The translations under genes were made by a program, and so were the position numbers. The notes beneath the pieces were generated by a model. The model did no database searches. It worked only from the letters and a program-made list of their open reading frames with translations, and was not told the DNA's origin. A DNA stretch of 64,000 bases, taken from contig NC_029541.1 in assembly GCF_001577835.2 (NCBI RefSeq), forward strand, positions 4,645,141 through 4,709,140, given 5' to 3'. Source of the stretch: Coturnix japonica (taxonomy: Eukaryota > Chordata > Aves > Galliformes > Phasianidae). Positions within the stretch are counted from its first letter, which is position 1. Each line of letters begins with the position of its first letter. Below, piece after piece: positions 25,617 through 45,399 of this stretch.

Positions 25617-26179
25617 CCCCGGTTCGGCCGCGGCGGCGTTACGGGCCGGTTTCCTGCCGTGCCGCTCCGTGCTCAGCGCCGAGCAGCAGGGAGCTGCAAA
25701 GCGCCGCTCATCTCATACAGCGGCTCTTTGCCCCAGGACTGTGCAGCCCCGGCACAGTTTGCAGGGAGCAGATTGAAGGGGAGATGACACACTCTGAGCA
25801 GGATTTGGGTGTTGGGCCACAGCTGATGGGGCCCTTTGGTGCTGCACCCCCTGCGCAGCCCTTGCGTGAAGGCTCTGGCCTCTCCCAGCCCACAGCACAC
25901 AACATATTGTGTCCAGTTTCCACTGTACCACTGGCAGGAACCAGTTTTTAGCTGCCCAATTGCAACGACTTGAGCATCTCCAAAAGAAAAGAAACCAAAA
26001 AAGACCCTTTGATTCACTGCAGCTCCCAATGACGGCAGGGATGCTCAGGTTATTTGACGTGTTGGAGATGTGTCCCAGTGGAACACTCTCGCCGTGCAGG
26101 AGCTTCCCTTGCAGCAGGAGGGGCTGAGACGTGCCATCAGCCTGCACTCTGCCCAACCAACTCAGCTCAGGGAGCACTG

Positions 26180-26338
26180 AGGCTCTGCAGTTTATTTGCA
26201 ACAGGAGACTGAGAGCACAGCCTTACACAGAAACCTCGGACAGACGGAGAGCACGTAAAGGAACGTAAAGGCCCATAGGAAACCCACAGCAAGACTCGCT
26301 CAGAGCAGGAGGGGGCTGCGTTTGGCTGCTCCGCTCCT
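26180..26338 (-). other. 3' UTR and poly(A) signal of the PGC paralogue
   Basis: A minus-strand AATAAA occurs at 26191-26196, about 145 bp past the stop codon at 26339-26341. It supports a short 3' UTR as in other pepsinogen genes. Confidence 0.65.
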
Positions 26339-29127
<2,789 letters not shown>

Positions 29128-29420
29128 GGTGCACCCGTCCAGAGAGCACAGCACCAGGCTGAGCCACCCAGCCCGGCTGCTTTTATACCAGCACGCACTG
29201 ACCTCCTTATCTACCTGCCTCTGTTTTCCATTACCGCCGTGTGTAACCCTGGCCTGAAGGGTTTCTTTGTATTTTGGACCACGAGGAACTTGAGAAGTCT
29301 TGTCGTTGGTGGGGCACCCGGATGAGAACAGAGCACCTTGCACCTTCCACGGCCAAATCAAAGTGTGGCCACTCGATAAGGGCCGCCCTTATCACGGCAG
29401 GGAGAGGAGTTATCGCACTG
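29128..29420 (-). promoter_or_regulatory. TATA promoter with GATA motifs, PGC paralogue
   Basis: On the minus strand a TATAAAAG box lies at 29180-29187, about 55 bp before the upstream ATG. Further upstream are AGATAAGG (about 29205-29212), TGATAAGG (near 29388) and CGATAA (near 29410), with an opposite-strand GATAAGG near 29374. GATA4/5/6 control of gastric genes is established in vertebrates. Binding here is inferred. Confidence 0.6.
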
Positions 29421-29424
29421 CCAG

Positions 29425-31000
29425 CATGCTGCAGCACTATCTGGATCCTTACAAATCGCCTCAACCTTTCCCAAAACAAAGGTGCTCACAGCTCATGGTG
29501 CAGGATGGAAATTGGCTTGTAGGCGGACCCAGCGCCATGAGGACTGTGGGGCGTGAAGGAGAAACGGGCGCTGGGCTGAGACTGAAAACACCCTTCCGAT
29601 ACCTTGTTTGGTGCCATTGCTGCAGGCGTGTCTGCTGCACCCACCTGCAGCCATTCATAGAAGGCCTGGGGTCAGAAGGGAAGATAGATGAGTTCCATCT
29701 CCTGGCCCACCCCACAGCACTGTGCACCCCATGGGGGCTCAATGCTGCCCCCCAGTAGCTGCCGCCCACCTGGCTCCGCTATGGCCGCACTCATCCCACG
29801 CTGGCGCTTTGCACATCTTATGCTCCCTTGGGAGCGCCAGGAAGTGTGTGTCCTTTGCTGGATACTGAGTCTATAATAAAGCAATTATCTTGTTTGCTAG
29901 CAGGATTGATAGAAAGATCAACTTATTAAGATTGGATAAAAGGCACATTCTGGCTGAAAGCAAAGAACGGTTATCAAAACGTCAACATACCGCGTGTTAT
30001 CTGCAGGTCCCCATGGGGACTCAGGCTTGCCAAAAGACAAAGGAATAAGATGCCCTCTATAGCACACGCAAACATGCTACTTCTGTTTCCTTTTGACCCC
30101 CAAAAGTTAAACAGCATCTGTTTGCTAAGGCACTTAGTCCAACAGGAGTCGGGGAATTCCAGTCTCTGCCATCAGAGATGGCGCATCCTTGTAGAGGCAG
30201 CGCTCACCTGCACTGCTGGGCATGGACACGTGTTGGGGCCGGGCTCTGGGCACGTCCTGCTCCTCCTGCTGCATCAACAGACCGAGCAGCCCTCAGGAGA
30301 GCACTGCACCAGGCTGCACATGGCTCTGAAATGGAGTCCAGCCTCAGCCTTGAGCAAAGGCATTCCCAAAGACATCGCAGTCACTCCAGATTTCTTGGTC
30401 CGCTCCAGGCTTTGTCCTAGAAAAAAGCACAGGGAGGTGATTGGTCTCAGCACCAGGGCAACCAACCACCCCCACTCCTGGACCCCTTGGACACAAGATA
30501 TTGCTCTGAATCTCAGCAAATGGGAGCATGGAACAAAGGGAGCATGAGCATGGGGCTGCTCAAACAAGCACCGTGCCAGCTGGAACCTCCCAGGCACGGA
30601 GCGTCTGGGCAAAGCCCGCCTTCCTCATCCCATGGGACTGAGCTGGGAGGTGTGTAGTAGCTGGAGAGGGCAGGGATATCAGACCTGTGGAATGAGGAAC
30701 GATTGAGCATTTGGAGCCTGGAATGTTTGCCTAGTGCCTGGCTGCTTCCAAGCATTATTTTAGCCACACAACACCCTTGTGTGTGGTTGAATGTTGAGTT
30801 TGCTCCTGCTATAAACTGGCTACCTGAAGCAGCAAGGCTGGCTGTGTCCTCTGCTTTTACCCCCTCACTTTTATTGGGTTTTGAAGGGGGAATATTTTCA
30901 GCCTCGTTTGGTCTCATTTGTATCCCCCCACAACCCCAAAAAAAGGAACATATTGTGAAATAAGAAAACACAAACTACATACGCTTAATCTTATTTTCAT
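29425..31000. other. Intergenic region between the two PGC genes
   Basis: No gene recognised. From about 29830 to 30180 the sequence becomes AT-richer and includes an AATAAA and a GAGTCGGGGAATTCC stretch, vaguely reminiscent of a worn LTR, but I cannot define ends or family. The remainder is ordinary unique sequence. A minus-strand AATAAA at 31005-31010 belongs to PGC. Confidence 0.4.
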
Positions 31001-31122
31001 GGCTTTTATTTCTTCACTATACAATCTGGAAATAAACCCATCTTCAATGCATGATTTTGCAAGAGAAGGGGGTCTGGGCTCTGAGGGGACAGAGATGCCC
31101 CAGTGCACAGAGCTGTGGCTGC
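31000..31122 (-). other. PGC: PGC 3' UTR and poly(A) signal
   Basis: Minus-strand AATAAA at 31005-31010 follows the stop codon (31123-31125) by about 115 bp, predicting a short 3' UTR ending near 30985. Confidence 0.65.
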
Positions 31123-34571
<3,449 letters not shown>

Positions 34572-34990
34572 GGTGAGCTGCTCTCAGAAGCCGTCCCAGT
34601 AACCTGCAGAGCTCTGCATGCGCCTTTATGTACCCCACCACGGCCCCTATTGCCTCCCCCTGTGCCATGCACGCGGCCAGAGGTTATCACTGCAGCCCAA
34701 AAATGTCCCCGCGGTGCTAAGGAATATCTTGGGAACTCCAAAGTCAAATATCAGCAGCAAACACCGACCTGTTTGCGAGCTATTCCTTGTAGGAAAGAAA
34801 CAACTGATTAGAATGACCCTGTAAAATTAACCAAAAGTCCGAGGAGCTGAGTTTGCTGCTGCCCAATTTCTTCTTGACTTGATATGGTTGTCAAAGACTC
34901 CCTCGAAAGAAGCGGAAAAGATTTCATTGTGTTTTCCAGGGATACGATGGAAAGAACAACACGGGTTATCTGCAGCTCTGTTATCTCCTG
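34572..34990 (-). promoter_or_regulatory. PGC: PGC promoter: TATA-like box and GATA motifs
   Basis: Minus-strand TACATAAA at about 34624-34631 lies some 54 bp before the ATG, the same spacing as in the paralogue. Upstream GATA cores (TGATAA near 34686; AGATAA near 34966 and near 34981) parallel those of the neighbouring gene. Regulation by gastric GATA factors is inferred. Confidence 0.55.
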
Positions 34991-37900
34991 TTTCCATTGC
35001 AGTTTTTACCTCTTGCATTTTTGAAAGTCCCAGAATGACCCTGCAGGAAGGAAACACAAGGGCTTGGGATGGAAAGACACCGCAACCCAAGGTACACTCC
35101 CTTTGGAAGATGCAGACAGCTCTATTGGCTGCAATTAGATGCACTCCTGCTGGGAAGGGCTGTCAGGAGGGACTTCCAAGAGTCAAGGCATTAAACTGAC
35201 CCTGTGCACAGTGAGATCACTGCGCTATATTGTGGAAAATAGGCAGATCCAGTCCACACAGAGCAATGGCAGAATCTATGGGATGAGCCAATGGGTTTAT
35301 GCCCTAAGGGATGTCATAGAAGGGTCAGTGGCTCAGAAACTCAGCTGCCACATTCACTTTTCCCTGCTTCAGAGATGCGGGGACTCAAGGAGAAGGAACG
35401 GGGCTGTGCGGAGCTGTCGGCACCATTGGCCCTCTCCACTCCATGGCAAACATCGCGTGTTCTGCCCCACTATCAGAAGGACAAAATATCTTTCAGCTGA
35501 AATGTAATCTTATCATCGAGGTCTGGCTTCACCCCTTGGTCAAAACAAGGGGAACAGAAACAATGGGATCAATTGGGGACACCAAATGACATTTCCATAC
35601 AGACTGTTTTGTTACTGAACCGACATCTCACCTTCAGAGCCCATAAGGACGGGACAACAAGCCCAGTTTGTTAAAATAAGACAGGAGCGCTGTATTGTCA
35701 CCATATTCCATTTATTCGGTATACATTCGTAGTGCACGTTAAAGTAAGACATGAGCACTCCTCGGGTCACATAGCACTATTGTTCTTCACCTGTGAGGTT
35801 ACACCCGGATGAAATATAGAGACTGAATGACACCCACGGAGATACCCTGAAGAAATAGGACTGCAGTGAGATCGGCCCCCTGGGCACAGCAGCCCCATCC
35901 CCGGCGGGCGCAGCCCCGAAGCTCTGCCATTAGTCTGCCACATTGGGAATGCTCAGAGACAGCAGGAGAGTCACAGAGAGGGGAAGCAAAGGGGAAAAGA
36001 GCTCGAGAGAACGCAGATGCATCCGGGCCTTTCAACTTCAAAATCACATTCACCGATGGAAGAAAAACAAATGAGTTCTCTTCCTTAGAATTAGCTTTTT
36101 TCTACGCCTTGGCCTGTACCTGCCAACTTCAAAGCTCTCTGGATTTCCCCTAATGTATTCACCTTTGGTCCTGTTTGGGAACAGGAACCTAAACCTGTTC
36201 TGCTGCCTGAGCACGGCACTGCAGGAGGAGCCGCGCTGCGGGGGCCGTCAAAGCTCAGCATCCCAGAGCTGAGTTTGGGCGACGGGGTTGGAACCTGATG
36301 ATCCTTGGGGTCCCTTCCAGCCCAAGCCACTCCACGATTCTATATGAGGCAATGCATTCATTAACAACAGCTCGTTAATGATGCTTCACAGTCAAGATAC
36401 AACCCAAGAAGGGCTAAGCAGCATAACACGGAGGGACAGAACGACTCTGAGAGAAAACAGCTGGGAACATACAGACGTAGCACTGAGCCCTGACAGAGCT
36501 CTCACTCACATCTCTAAAGCATCACACCAACAGCTTGGTGCCTCTTCCCCTGATTTGCCACAGTGACACTCAGGCACAGGGAAAGGACACGCAGCAGAAC
36601 CAGAGCTGGGAGCACTGCTGGGATGGGGCAGCCAGAAACACAGACAGCAGGAGCTGAAGCTGGGCTTGGGTTTCCTCCCACCCACCAGCACGGCTGGGGT
36701 AACAAAAATAACACTCAGTGCTGCGGTAACATTCAAAGCTCTTCACAAAAATATTGATCTTTCAATCCACAGCCTCTCATTTGCCACTCTCTGTGTAAGG
36801 CCAAAGAAGCTCACAAATAACCGAACTCCTTCCCTGGGGGAAAAGCAGGCACAAGAAACAGGTTAGAATTTAAAACAAAAAGCAACAAATGAAAAACCCT
36901 CCCACGATAACAGACAGCTGAGAGCCGTGAGAAGCTCAGTGCTACCGAGCAGCCTGGGGAGAGGGATGGGCAGGAATCTGGGTATGAAGTCCCCAGGGAG
37001 GGAATATCAGGGGAGAAAATCTGCTCGGCTCACTCAAAACTCAAATGGGAACCACTCGGCCCTGGGTGAATCCTCAGTCTCTACACCAGAGTTATGGATG
37101 CAGACACATGCAAGGTGTGCTGCCCTGGGGAGGCCGTCCTTGCAGTGAGGGATGGAGCACGGCTGGACCATGGGATGCTCATCAGCTGCCCCAGGTTAAG
37201 TTTCCCATCCATGCAGGCACTCACAGACCCATCACTGTGCACACACAGCGAAACCCCAGCAAACTTGCAGCTAAGGCTCAAAGCAAGATCTGCCACACAC
37301 ACCTTTGCAAAGTGCTGCACAGGCACAACGTACCTCATAAGGGTGATTTTCAACAAGGAGAAACCAGCAAGAAGGAAGGAGGCTGCAGGGTTACGAGGGG
37401 GCTCTGCCACCCACCGCTCACAGCCCAGCACTGAAGGAACCAGACAGAACAAACCCAAACCTCAACCTCCTGCTGGTTTCTCGTGCTGCAGCTGCTGCAG
37501 CTCTGACCACTAGAGGAAGCTGTGACACTGGAAACAGCAGCACACCCCGTTGTACCCTGTACCCTGGCCCTGGCATCTCGCTCCACAGAAGCGTAAGATG
37601 TTCCATCCTTTTCCTGGTGGGAGCACTTTGCATTTCTCACCGGGCTGTGATGCTGGAAATGCAGGTTCCCACTGGAACCCGCCTCCTGCTGGTGCTGCTG
37701 GAGCCACCCCAGGCAGTGAACTTACAGAGCAAGAGCTCGATACTGACATACTTTTATTAAAGCTTTATGCAATGGGTCTGTGCACCTCTGAAGCAGCTGA
37801 TGACAGTGTGCTGTCCTCCTTCACAGCAGCTGCTCACCGACTTCCATGCTTGGAACGAGGAAGGCACAGCCAAGATGGGCAAGGTGGGCAGCGGGACAAG

Positions 37901-39311
37901 CTGCTGGGTGCTGGGCCCCTCCGCTCACAGCCCAGGGAGAAGAACACAGAGAGCACAGAGTGGGACTCCAAAGCAACTGCACAGCACCCCTGTCTCACAG
38001 ATACAGCCCACGGAGGCCAAAGGTAACGCGGGGAGGGGTCAGGCTGCAGCACAGAGGGGTGTGGAGGCACGTCCTGCACCAGCACAGACCCAACACAGCA
38101 CCTCACGTGGAGGTCTGACAGCTCAGCTCCAGCGTCAACACAAAACTCCACATCAAAGGCCACACATTTACGGAAGTTTAGCCCTTCCCAAGTCTGTAGC
38201 TGTAGGAAACAAATGACACATTCACTCTAAACAGGATCAAATATTTCTCATGGACCCGGCCAGGAACGTAGGTGCAGGCAACCACTTTGATAGTGCTCCA
38301 AGCCTGGCCACCTCACACCCACCCACCCGCTCTGCAACAGCGAATCCCAGTTCAAAAACACTGAATCACAGCTGCTCTTCTCCCTGACGGCGGCCTTACA
38401 AGGCCAAGAGCCCTGCTCAGACAGCCCAGGGGGCACACGAGCACACGTGTCATGCTGGCACTACTTTTGGCCATCACCACCAGGATGCAAAAAGAGCATT
38501 TAATAAATAAAGAAGTAAACAAATCGACAGTGCTTCTGAACAACCCCCTCCCAGAAATCACAACTGGGTACAGTACAATTGAAGGCTTCTGTACCCAACC
38601 TCCAGCCCCTCACACCTGCAGTCTGCCCCTCCTCTTTTTAAGCAAAGTATCTTCAGGAAATGAGGTTTCTGTGATCACAGTGTTTGTGTCCATGGCTGTC
38701 TGTCCTCTACTATTGGTTTCTAGAGCTGCCCAATCTAAATCGAAACTGAGAAAGGGACAGAAGTACCAGAAGCTTCTACGAGCTTCAAGAAAATAGTGCA
38801 CAAGGAGAAAGGAGCAAGCTGAGGAGGGAAAGACTGCAGGGAAAGACTGCAGCACGAGCTCCCATGTCGTGAGGGACCAGAGAAATCACAAGGCAAAAAC
38901 CGACTCTGAGGCAGCAAAATGCAGTCAGGCCTCCCCATAGAAGATCACCAGCTGCTGGCACTGCTCACGAAAAGGCAGGAATCCAGGAGGGTTAACCCTG
39001 ATGGAGGTGGCATCCATGCAGCGCCAGCACTACCATGGGCACCCACTGCCCCTCTTGCCAGAAAGACAAGGTAACTCCCAGATGGCGTCTTTCAACATCC
39101 CATAAGGCTTTATAAAACAAACTGCACGGGAGACGGAGAGAGTAAGACAGACAGATAGAGCAGCGTGAACAAAAGCTGTCGGAGCCATCCCATAACACCA
39201 GGTAACGGGGCAAATGAGGAAGCAGAAGGCAATGGTGGATGGAAGTCACACCAGGCAACACGCTGAAGGGTGGGTACCAAAGCCACAACGCAGTGCTTGC
39301 ACTGGGTCCCC
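34990..39311. other. Interval between PGC and FRS3, including probable FRS3 3' UTR
   Basis: No coding exon recognised. Minus-strand AATAAA signals at 37753-37758 and near 35711-35716 could end FRS3 transcripts. A CR1 tail fragment sits at 36265-36345. Otherwise unique, moderately GC-rich sequence. Confidence 0.4.
36265..36345 (+). mobile_element. CR1 LINE 3'-tail fragment
   Basis: GGGGTTGGAACCTGATGATC, then CCTTGGGGTCCCTTCCAGCC and CACTCCACGATTCTAT, closely follow the CR1 3' end consensus on the plus strand. Short and truncated. Confidence 0.75.
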
Positions 39312-42300
39312 TTACAGAGGCAGGTCGGTGCTGTTGTGTCGAGTTTTCCGTGAAGTCCCATCGTCCCTCGGCCGGGCCCGCTGCAAATTGGACATGGCTG
39401 CTGTCTTTTTGAGGTCAATAACCGCGTAGGAGTCCGTCCGCTGCACTTCCTGGGGGGCGGCTGGTACATTGGGATGGCCCTTGTGAGGCTCAGCCTCCAG
39501 CTCCACCTGGATGTAGTTGAGCTGCCGGGGCTGCTCCAGCCGGGGCCGTGGGAAGTCAAAGCTGAAGACGCTGGGCACGCAGCCACGCTGGGGTCTGGGC
39601 AGGAAGGTGCTGCGCCGCAGGCTGCTGCCCCTGTGCAGCGCAGCGCTCTCTGAGTTCATGTAGTTCTGCAGGGGATCCTCTTCTCCAGCCTCAGGATAAC
39701 CATTGGGAGAAGGCGTCAGCGCGTCCCCAGCATCCTCCTCGCCCTGGTGGAGTGGCTGGCATTCCCACACTGGAGGCAGCAATGGCAAGTTCTCATAGTG
39801 CAGTAACGCTGCTCTCCGATGGGAGCAGCTGGACGAGCCCTTGTCCTCATGGGGGACCTTCAGACGCCCCCCGCGGCAGAGGGATGAGGAGCTGGGAGGC
39901 AACAAGCCATTGACATTCTCATAGACGCACTGGGGTGAAGGACACTCATCCTCGCGCTCGTTGTTGTTGTTGTTGGGAGCACAGAAGTGTGTCCTGCACT
40001 CCCGGTGGTGCCGACTGATGCGCCTGTAGTTGGGTGCAGGACCCAACACAAACTTCACCTCCCCTGGCTGCAGGAAGACCTGTGGGTTGCGGTCTTCGAG
40101 GGAGCAGCTGCGTTTCCTATGGGGGAAAGGAGGGTGGACTTCAGGCAAGGAGTGCATACAATGTTGGCCCCTCAGCTCCTGATCACCATTGGCTGTGTTC
40201 ACGTAGGTGTGAGACTGCAAGGAGAGAAGCAGAGGGACAGTGAAAGGAGAAGCAGGAGCAAAGCAGCTGCCAGCAGCTGAGAAACCAATAGGAAAGACTG
40301 ATGAAGGCGGAGATGAAAGAGTTTCAGAAGCTGAAAATGTTTTGGGAAGCAAAACTCAAAAGACATTTCTGGATCTGTGGGCTGACGGAGAAGAACAAAA
40401 AAAGAAAATTAAAAAAGGATTCCAAATGCAGAAGGGACACAACTGATCTGTCCCACATCCGATGCATGTGGCACAGAACAAAAACCAAAGCCACCTCATT
40501 AGGTTCATGTGGGCCCAGTTCTAAAGCTTGTCTGGGTCCCTCTGGATGGTGTTCCTTCCCTCTGTCACATCAACTACACCACTCAGGGATCAAGGAAACC
40601 AAATCAGTCCACCTAAACAGAGTGCCTGTCTGAGCTGAAGTCCCCAAGACCAAAATGAAGTGAAAGAGAAGAAGAGTGGCAAAGATACAAGGATCACCCA
40701 AGCTTTGATGGAGCAAAAGAAACCTGGAATTTCACGGAGCCACTAGCAAATCAAACTTGTTCATTGCTTGAAAACAGGAAAATTTAGGGCATTTGTGTTT
40801 ACCTGATCGTCAGGCCCAATGAGGGCATGAGTAGAGTCTTCACCCACAGAGGAATGCCTCAGGCTGCTCATGGAGGGGTGGCGGGCTGCCAAGTACGACA
40901 GGTTTTCTCCTGGGAAACTGTGGAATCCATTGGCAAATCCTGGGACAGTGTATCCCAGACCTGGGACAGAATGACAACAGAGCATTGGTCCGGTGCATAA
41001 AGTAGCATTTCCACAGTGAGCTGGTCCCTGAACTGCGCCCTGCAAGTCAGAATCAGCTTGTCTGGAGAAGATTCCTATCATGAAGTGCCTCGTACAAATA
41101 CAAGGGCTAGGCCCTCCTGTTTACATTTATTTAAGTGACTCCTAATGGAGGCAGGAATTGAGCAAACCTGAATTCTTCCAGACACGGTTTCCTTTGGGAA
41201 CCACCTGATCCCTGTAGGTGCCACTTAAAAAGGCCTTTTGGCAGAGCTCCAGGTGAACACGGGCTGAAAGGTGACAACCCATTGACTACTGAAGGGTTTT
41301 TTTGTTGCTGTTTCCTTGGAAACAAAATACCACACTGCAGACAAGTGGAGCCTTAAAATAAACACGCTGTATGGGGCTCACACAGGCGTAAAGATACAGG
41401 TCAGCAGCAAGGCAGCATTGGGGAAATATCCATGGCCTGCAAAGGGCAGTTTTACATGAGCAGCAGCAGGTGTTGCCACGTGGGCTGAGACAGACTTACT
41501 GGTGGGGACCTGGGGGTCCCGGGAGTGCTCCCTCTCCGTGGGGTGACTGTTCCTGGTGATGACAACAGGCTCTTCCACGATGTTGATGCTGTTACACTGC
41601 ATCAGGTCCTGGAGCAGATTGAAGATCTCCTCTGCTCTGGAACACTTGAAGGCAAAAATCCCTGCAGGGTAACAAGGAGGAGGGTCACAAGAGCAAGAAC
41701 GCAATTCTGGCTTTAACAAGGGGATATGTAATTCTGGGCTGTAAATGAACTGGCAATTTTGATTTCTTTTATTGTGTTTAACATAATCAACCCCTGAAAC
41801 TCACAGCCACATGAGAACAACTAACGTCTGAGTGGATTATTGCATCAACATCACCACGCAGTGCCAAGGCTGCCATCTGGCCTAGCAGTGCACCACTGTA
41901 AAAACAGAGCACCCCAATTATCTCCTGACACTTGGTGCTCCACGAGCAGAGGTGTGAAAGATACAAGCTAACCGGTTTTGTTCTGCCTCTAATCTTCTAT
42001 TTCAGCTCACTTGGCACAGCACCCAGTTCTCACTGCCAGGGGAAAGGCTTTCCAGGGACTGGTAGAAGCTGAACTGGGCCCTGTGGGGTTTCTATGTGGG
42101 AGAGGAACAGGAGTATCCTACTGCAGAAATGCATCAAGTTGAGCAGTGTCTCTCCAAGCAATCAGCCCAAACCAGAGCTGGTGTGTGTGCAGAGCTGAGC
42201 AATCCCTCACTGCAACACACACACGCACAAAAGCCATAGCAACGAGGATGGCATGGCAACAACAGCTGCTACTCCAAAAAATAACATTCAAAACATTCTG

Positions 42301-44081
42301 ACCAAAACACAGCTAGATCTGCCTTATGTAAGACAGCATCAGGAAAGGATCCTCCAAATCAAATTAACTGAGAAGAAAAATATCTCACAAGGAAGGGAGA
42401 AAACTCCTCACAACGGTGTCACCCCTTTGACTTACAACTGGTGAGCGTGTGTCTGCAGAATGTGTTCCAACACATGAGGAGGAAACAAACTCCCCCTGAT
42501 CCTGCAATGCACACACCAAGAAAGCGCCCAGCTCTTTAAAAGCAAGAGAGGCCGACTGGGAGGGAACTAACAGGCACCATAGTAAAACCATTCCCAGTGC
42601 TGCTGATGACTTGGCACATAACCCTGAGTGACTCACTTCCCTTTGCACAGCATCCCTGTGCATAAAAATCAGTAAAACACAAAACTCTTTTTCCTTTGCT
42701 TTACAAAGTGCTGCCAGATGCAAAATAGAAAACACGAAGCAGAAATAACACAAACCACGGGCAGACAGAATGCACTGCAAAAACAAAACATGTTTAAGTA
42801 ACTGCTGTCACTGATGTGCATGTGAAAGCTCTGTGAAATAACCAAATCTGAAGAGGGGTCTGGGAAAAGGTGCAGCTGATGTCACTTCACTTTATTCCCA
42901 GAGTTAAAGGATGCTGAACAAAGCTCCAGTCCTGCAAAAAGCAATTCTGAAACACAATGCACAGCTCTGGGCTGCTCAGTGCCTGGTACCAAGTTTGGAG
43001 CTGAGATGTAACACTCGGACATTAAGTATGTTCCATCTGCTGCAAACTTCAGCTGAAGCCTGGTTCGCCAGTTACCTCCTAAGTGCCCATGCAAGATGAG
43101 ACTGCCAGACTTACACCCAGGTTCTGAGCCACAGGAGCACTCCCATTAGTATTTTAATTGAGTATCAACTGCACGTGCATGCACATGGGGTGTTCGGGGG
43201 GATCAGAGGCTGCAGGAACACCTGCTGGTTCCTCAGATGCAGGATTGTGGGAAGCCACAAGCAGAAACCCCGTAGCTCCTGCTTCATGAAGCAGCCAGCA
43301 CTCACCCTGCCCCGTGTGGCAGCGACGGCCGCTCTCGAAGGAGAAGAGGTTGGAGTCGTAGCCATAGCGGCGCAGGCAGAGGTAGGGCCACCTGACTGCA
43401 TCTCTCTTGTGAGTGTGCAAGATGAGCTCCGTCTGCGTCAGCTCCATAACCCCAGATCCCAGCTCATTACCTTCATCGTCCACGTTCGTTACCTGCAGAA
43501 ACCACGCAGCTCACATCAGGAAGCTTGGTGTGTTTAGGAAAGGGGGGGGAAAAAAAGGCCCTGCCACTAAGATGCTGTAATTCCCCCTTCATTTCCTCAG
43601 ATGCCCTTTTTTCAGCTGAGAGCACAGATTCACTGCTGGCAGAAAGCACAGAGCTGACAGGGCTGGAGACTTGGTGCTCAGCAGTTCAGCTGATGAGTCT
43701 CAGCACAGACACTGGATCACAGCCCTGAGCAATAAAAGGTTTCTCTCCAGTTCTCCATTTCCTTGCTCAGGCTGAATCTCAGCGTAGAGGAAATTTCTAC
43801 TGCAAATATGAAACATATCTGCAGCAGAGGGTACTTAATTAAAGGGAAAAAAGAAAAAAAAACAGCAACATGTTTGCAAATCTTATCAAGTGAAAGACTT
43901 GTCTGTAAGAGCAGTTTTTCTTTGCTTCCATGCCCAGAGCCCAACCCACGCTGAGCTTTGCAAGCAGTCAGAGCTGCTATAAATTCTCTAATGGGGATGA
44001 AGGCCCAACACTTACCTTAAATTTGGTGGGGTGGTTGTCTGGGATGCTGTCTCCACACAGACAACTGCAGCAGCTCCCCAT
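39312..44081 (-). CDS. FRS3: FRS3, fibroblast growth factor receptor substrate 3
   Basis: Membrane-anchored adaptor that links FGF and neurotrophin receptors to Grb2/Shp2. Five coding exons: 44016-44081, 43306-43492, 41500-41661, 40803-40960, 39312-40214, joining in phase to 491 residues (human 492). The N terminus MGSCCSCLCGDSIPDNHPTK is the N-myristoylation signal. Exons 2-3 encode the IRS-type PTB domain (RWPYLCLRRYGYDSNLFSFE; FAFKCSRAEEIFNLLQDLMQ). The tail carries phosphotyrosine docking motifs: YVNT, YENV, HYENL, NYMN (Grb2 type) and NYIQVEL, SYAVIDL (Shp2 type), and ends in DGTSRKTRHNSTDLPL as in FRS2/FRS3. The non-coding part of the ATG exon reaches 44104; an upstream non-coding exon with donor near 45638 is likely. 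The NYMN motif resembles FRS2 more than human FRS3. Identification secure. Confidence 0.96.
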
Positions 44082-45399
44082 GACGGCAGCAGGAGAGGTA
44101 ATCCCTGGGGAAAGGACACAGGAGAGAGCAATCAAATTACAGCCCATTCCCTCCTGGGTGTCCCTGCGTGTGGCTCAGCCTGTTTGGAACTCAGATGCTT
44201 TTTGCTTTGAGAACTTCATGACATGTTCCCCAATGAATGGACCCTGTGCAGTATAAACCTAATTAAGAATAACAGCTTTCTTACCATTAGGCAAGTGGTT
44301 GCTTGGGTTTTCTGAAGGTGAGAAAATCCCACTACTGCCGTCCCTTTATCTCCTTCAGGACTTCATGGTACCCAGGTGTCAGTCACCCAGAACACGAGGG
44401 AAATGGCCCCATCTTCCACCTGGCAAGAAAGTTACAGTTCAAGAGATAAGAAAAGAGAGAAGAATAAACATGTGGGGAAGGAAAGAAACACATCTAGAAA
44501 ACCTAAAACTAAGAGATATTTGACCTCTCAGCTTTGGGATTGTACCCAGGAAGAGCAGAGAGCAGCGAGGACTCAGGGCACGTGACATCTGCTGCTCGGG
44601 TATGGGAAGGTGCCTTCATTGGATGGAAGGTCCTTATGAGACACAGAACAACAGCCCTGTCAGCAACTGAACACAACTACCAGCCCGTTTCAGACTCTGA
44701 AAACTAAGAAATGCCAAATAACACAATTCAGCTGTCTGCTCACAGGCAGTGAGTGCGAGCACGGAGCACACAGGAGTTATACCCAGTAGTGAGGAAATAG
44801 GGCAACTCTGAAGCAGCCCTAACAGATCCACACCCACTGCGCAGCACTGGGTTCAGCACCAGACCCTCCAACACAGCGATGACTCCTGGGGCCACATCCC
44901 TGTGCTGCTGCAGAGACTCCCCTGTTTGGTTCTCAAATCAAACCACAACCTACCGACCTTCCCTGCAGCTCCACGTCACCCGGCCTCAGCTCCAGCCCTT
45001 CAACACCTCCCTGCTGCATCCACACCCCTAATGCACAGTCCTCCAGTGGAGGGAGGCTTGGAGCGGGGCAGGCTGGAGCTGCCATCACCCAGCACATCTC
45101 CATCACTGCACGGCTTTATCCCTCACTGACCTTCAGCACCGATTGCTGATCTGCAGCCGAATCCTGGGGCTGGTCCCTGGGCTCCTTGTCGTGGGGGCTG
45201 CCATCCCATCAGTGCTCTCACGGAAACAAGAATCCCACAGAAAACACGTTATCTTTGCCCTCTCTTCTTTGCTCCCCTCTCCCTCCAGCTCAGGGATGGA
45301 GCCCCATCACCTGCCCTGAACTCACTGCAGCCAGGAGGAGGAGCACAGTGAGACCCCAGCCTTGAGGGGCGGCCATGGCGGGGGGCAACAGCTCAGCCC

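Larger units (their letters stand above)
22700..25720. promoter_or_regulatory. CpG-rich promoter region, probable TFEB promoter
   Basis: A long CpG-dense, G/C-run-rich block, strongest at 24.1-25.65 kb. It includes a palindromic E-box AGCACGTGCT near 24221-24232 and two ZNF143-like sites at 25569-25616. TFEB on the minus strand is the nearest gene lacking a first exon, so this is its likely promoter; the exact transcription start cannot be read from the sequence. Confidence 0.5.

Noticed and set aside
29830-30180. Second possible LTR-like segment between the PGC genes
   Set aside because: AATAAA and a GTCGGGGAATT stretch are suggestive, but boundaries and family cannot be fixed, so no element is called.
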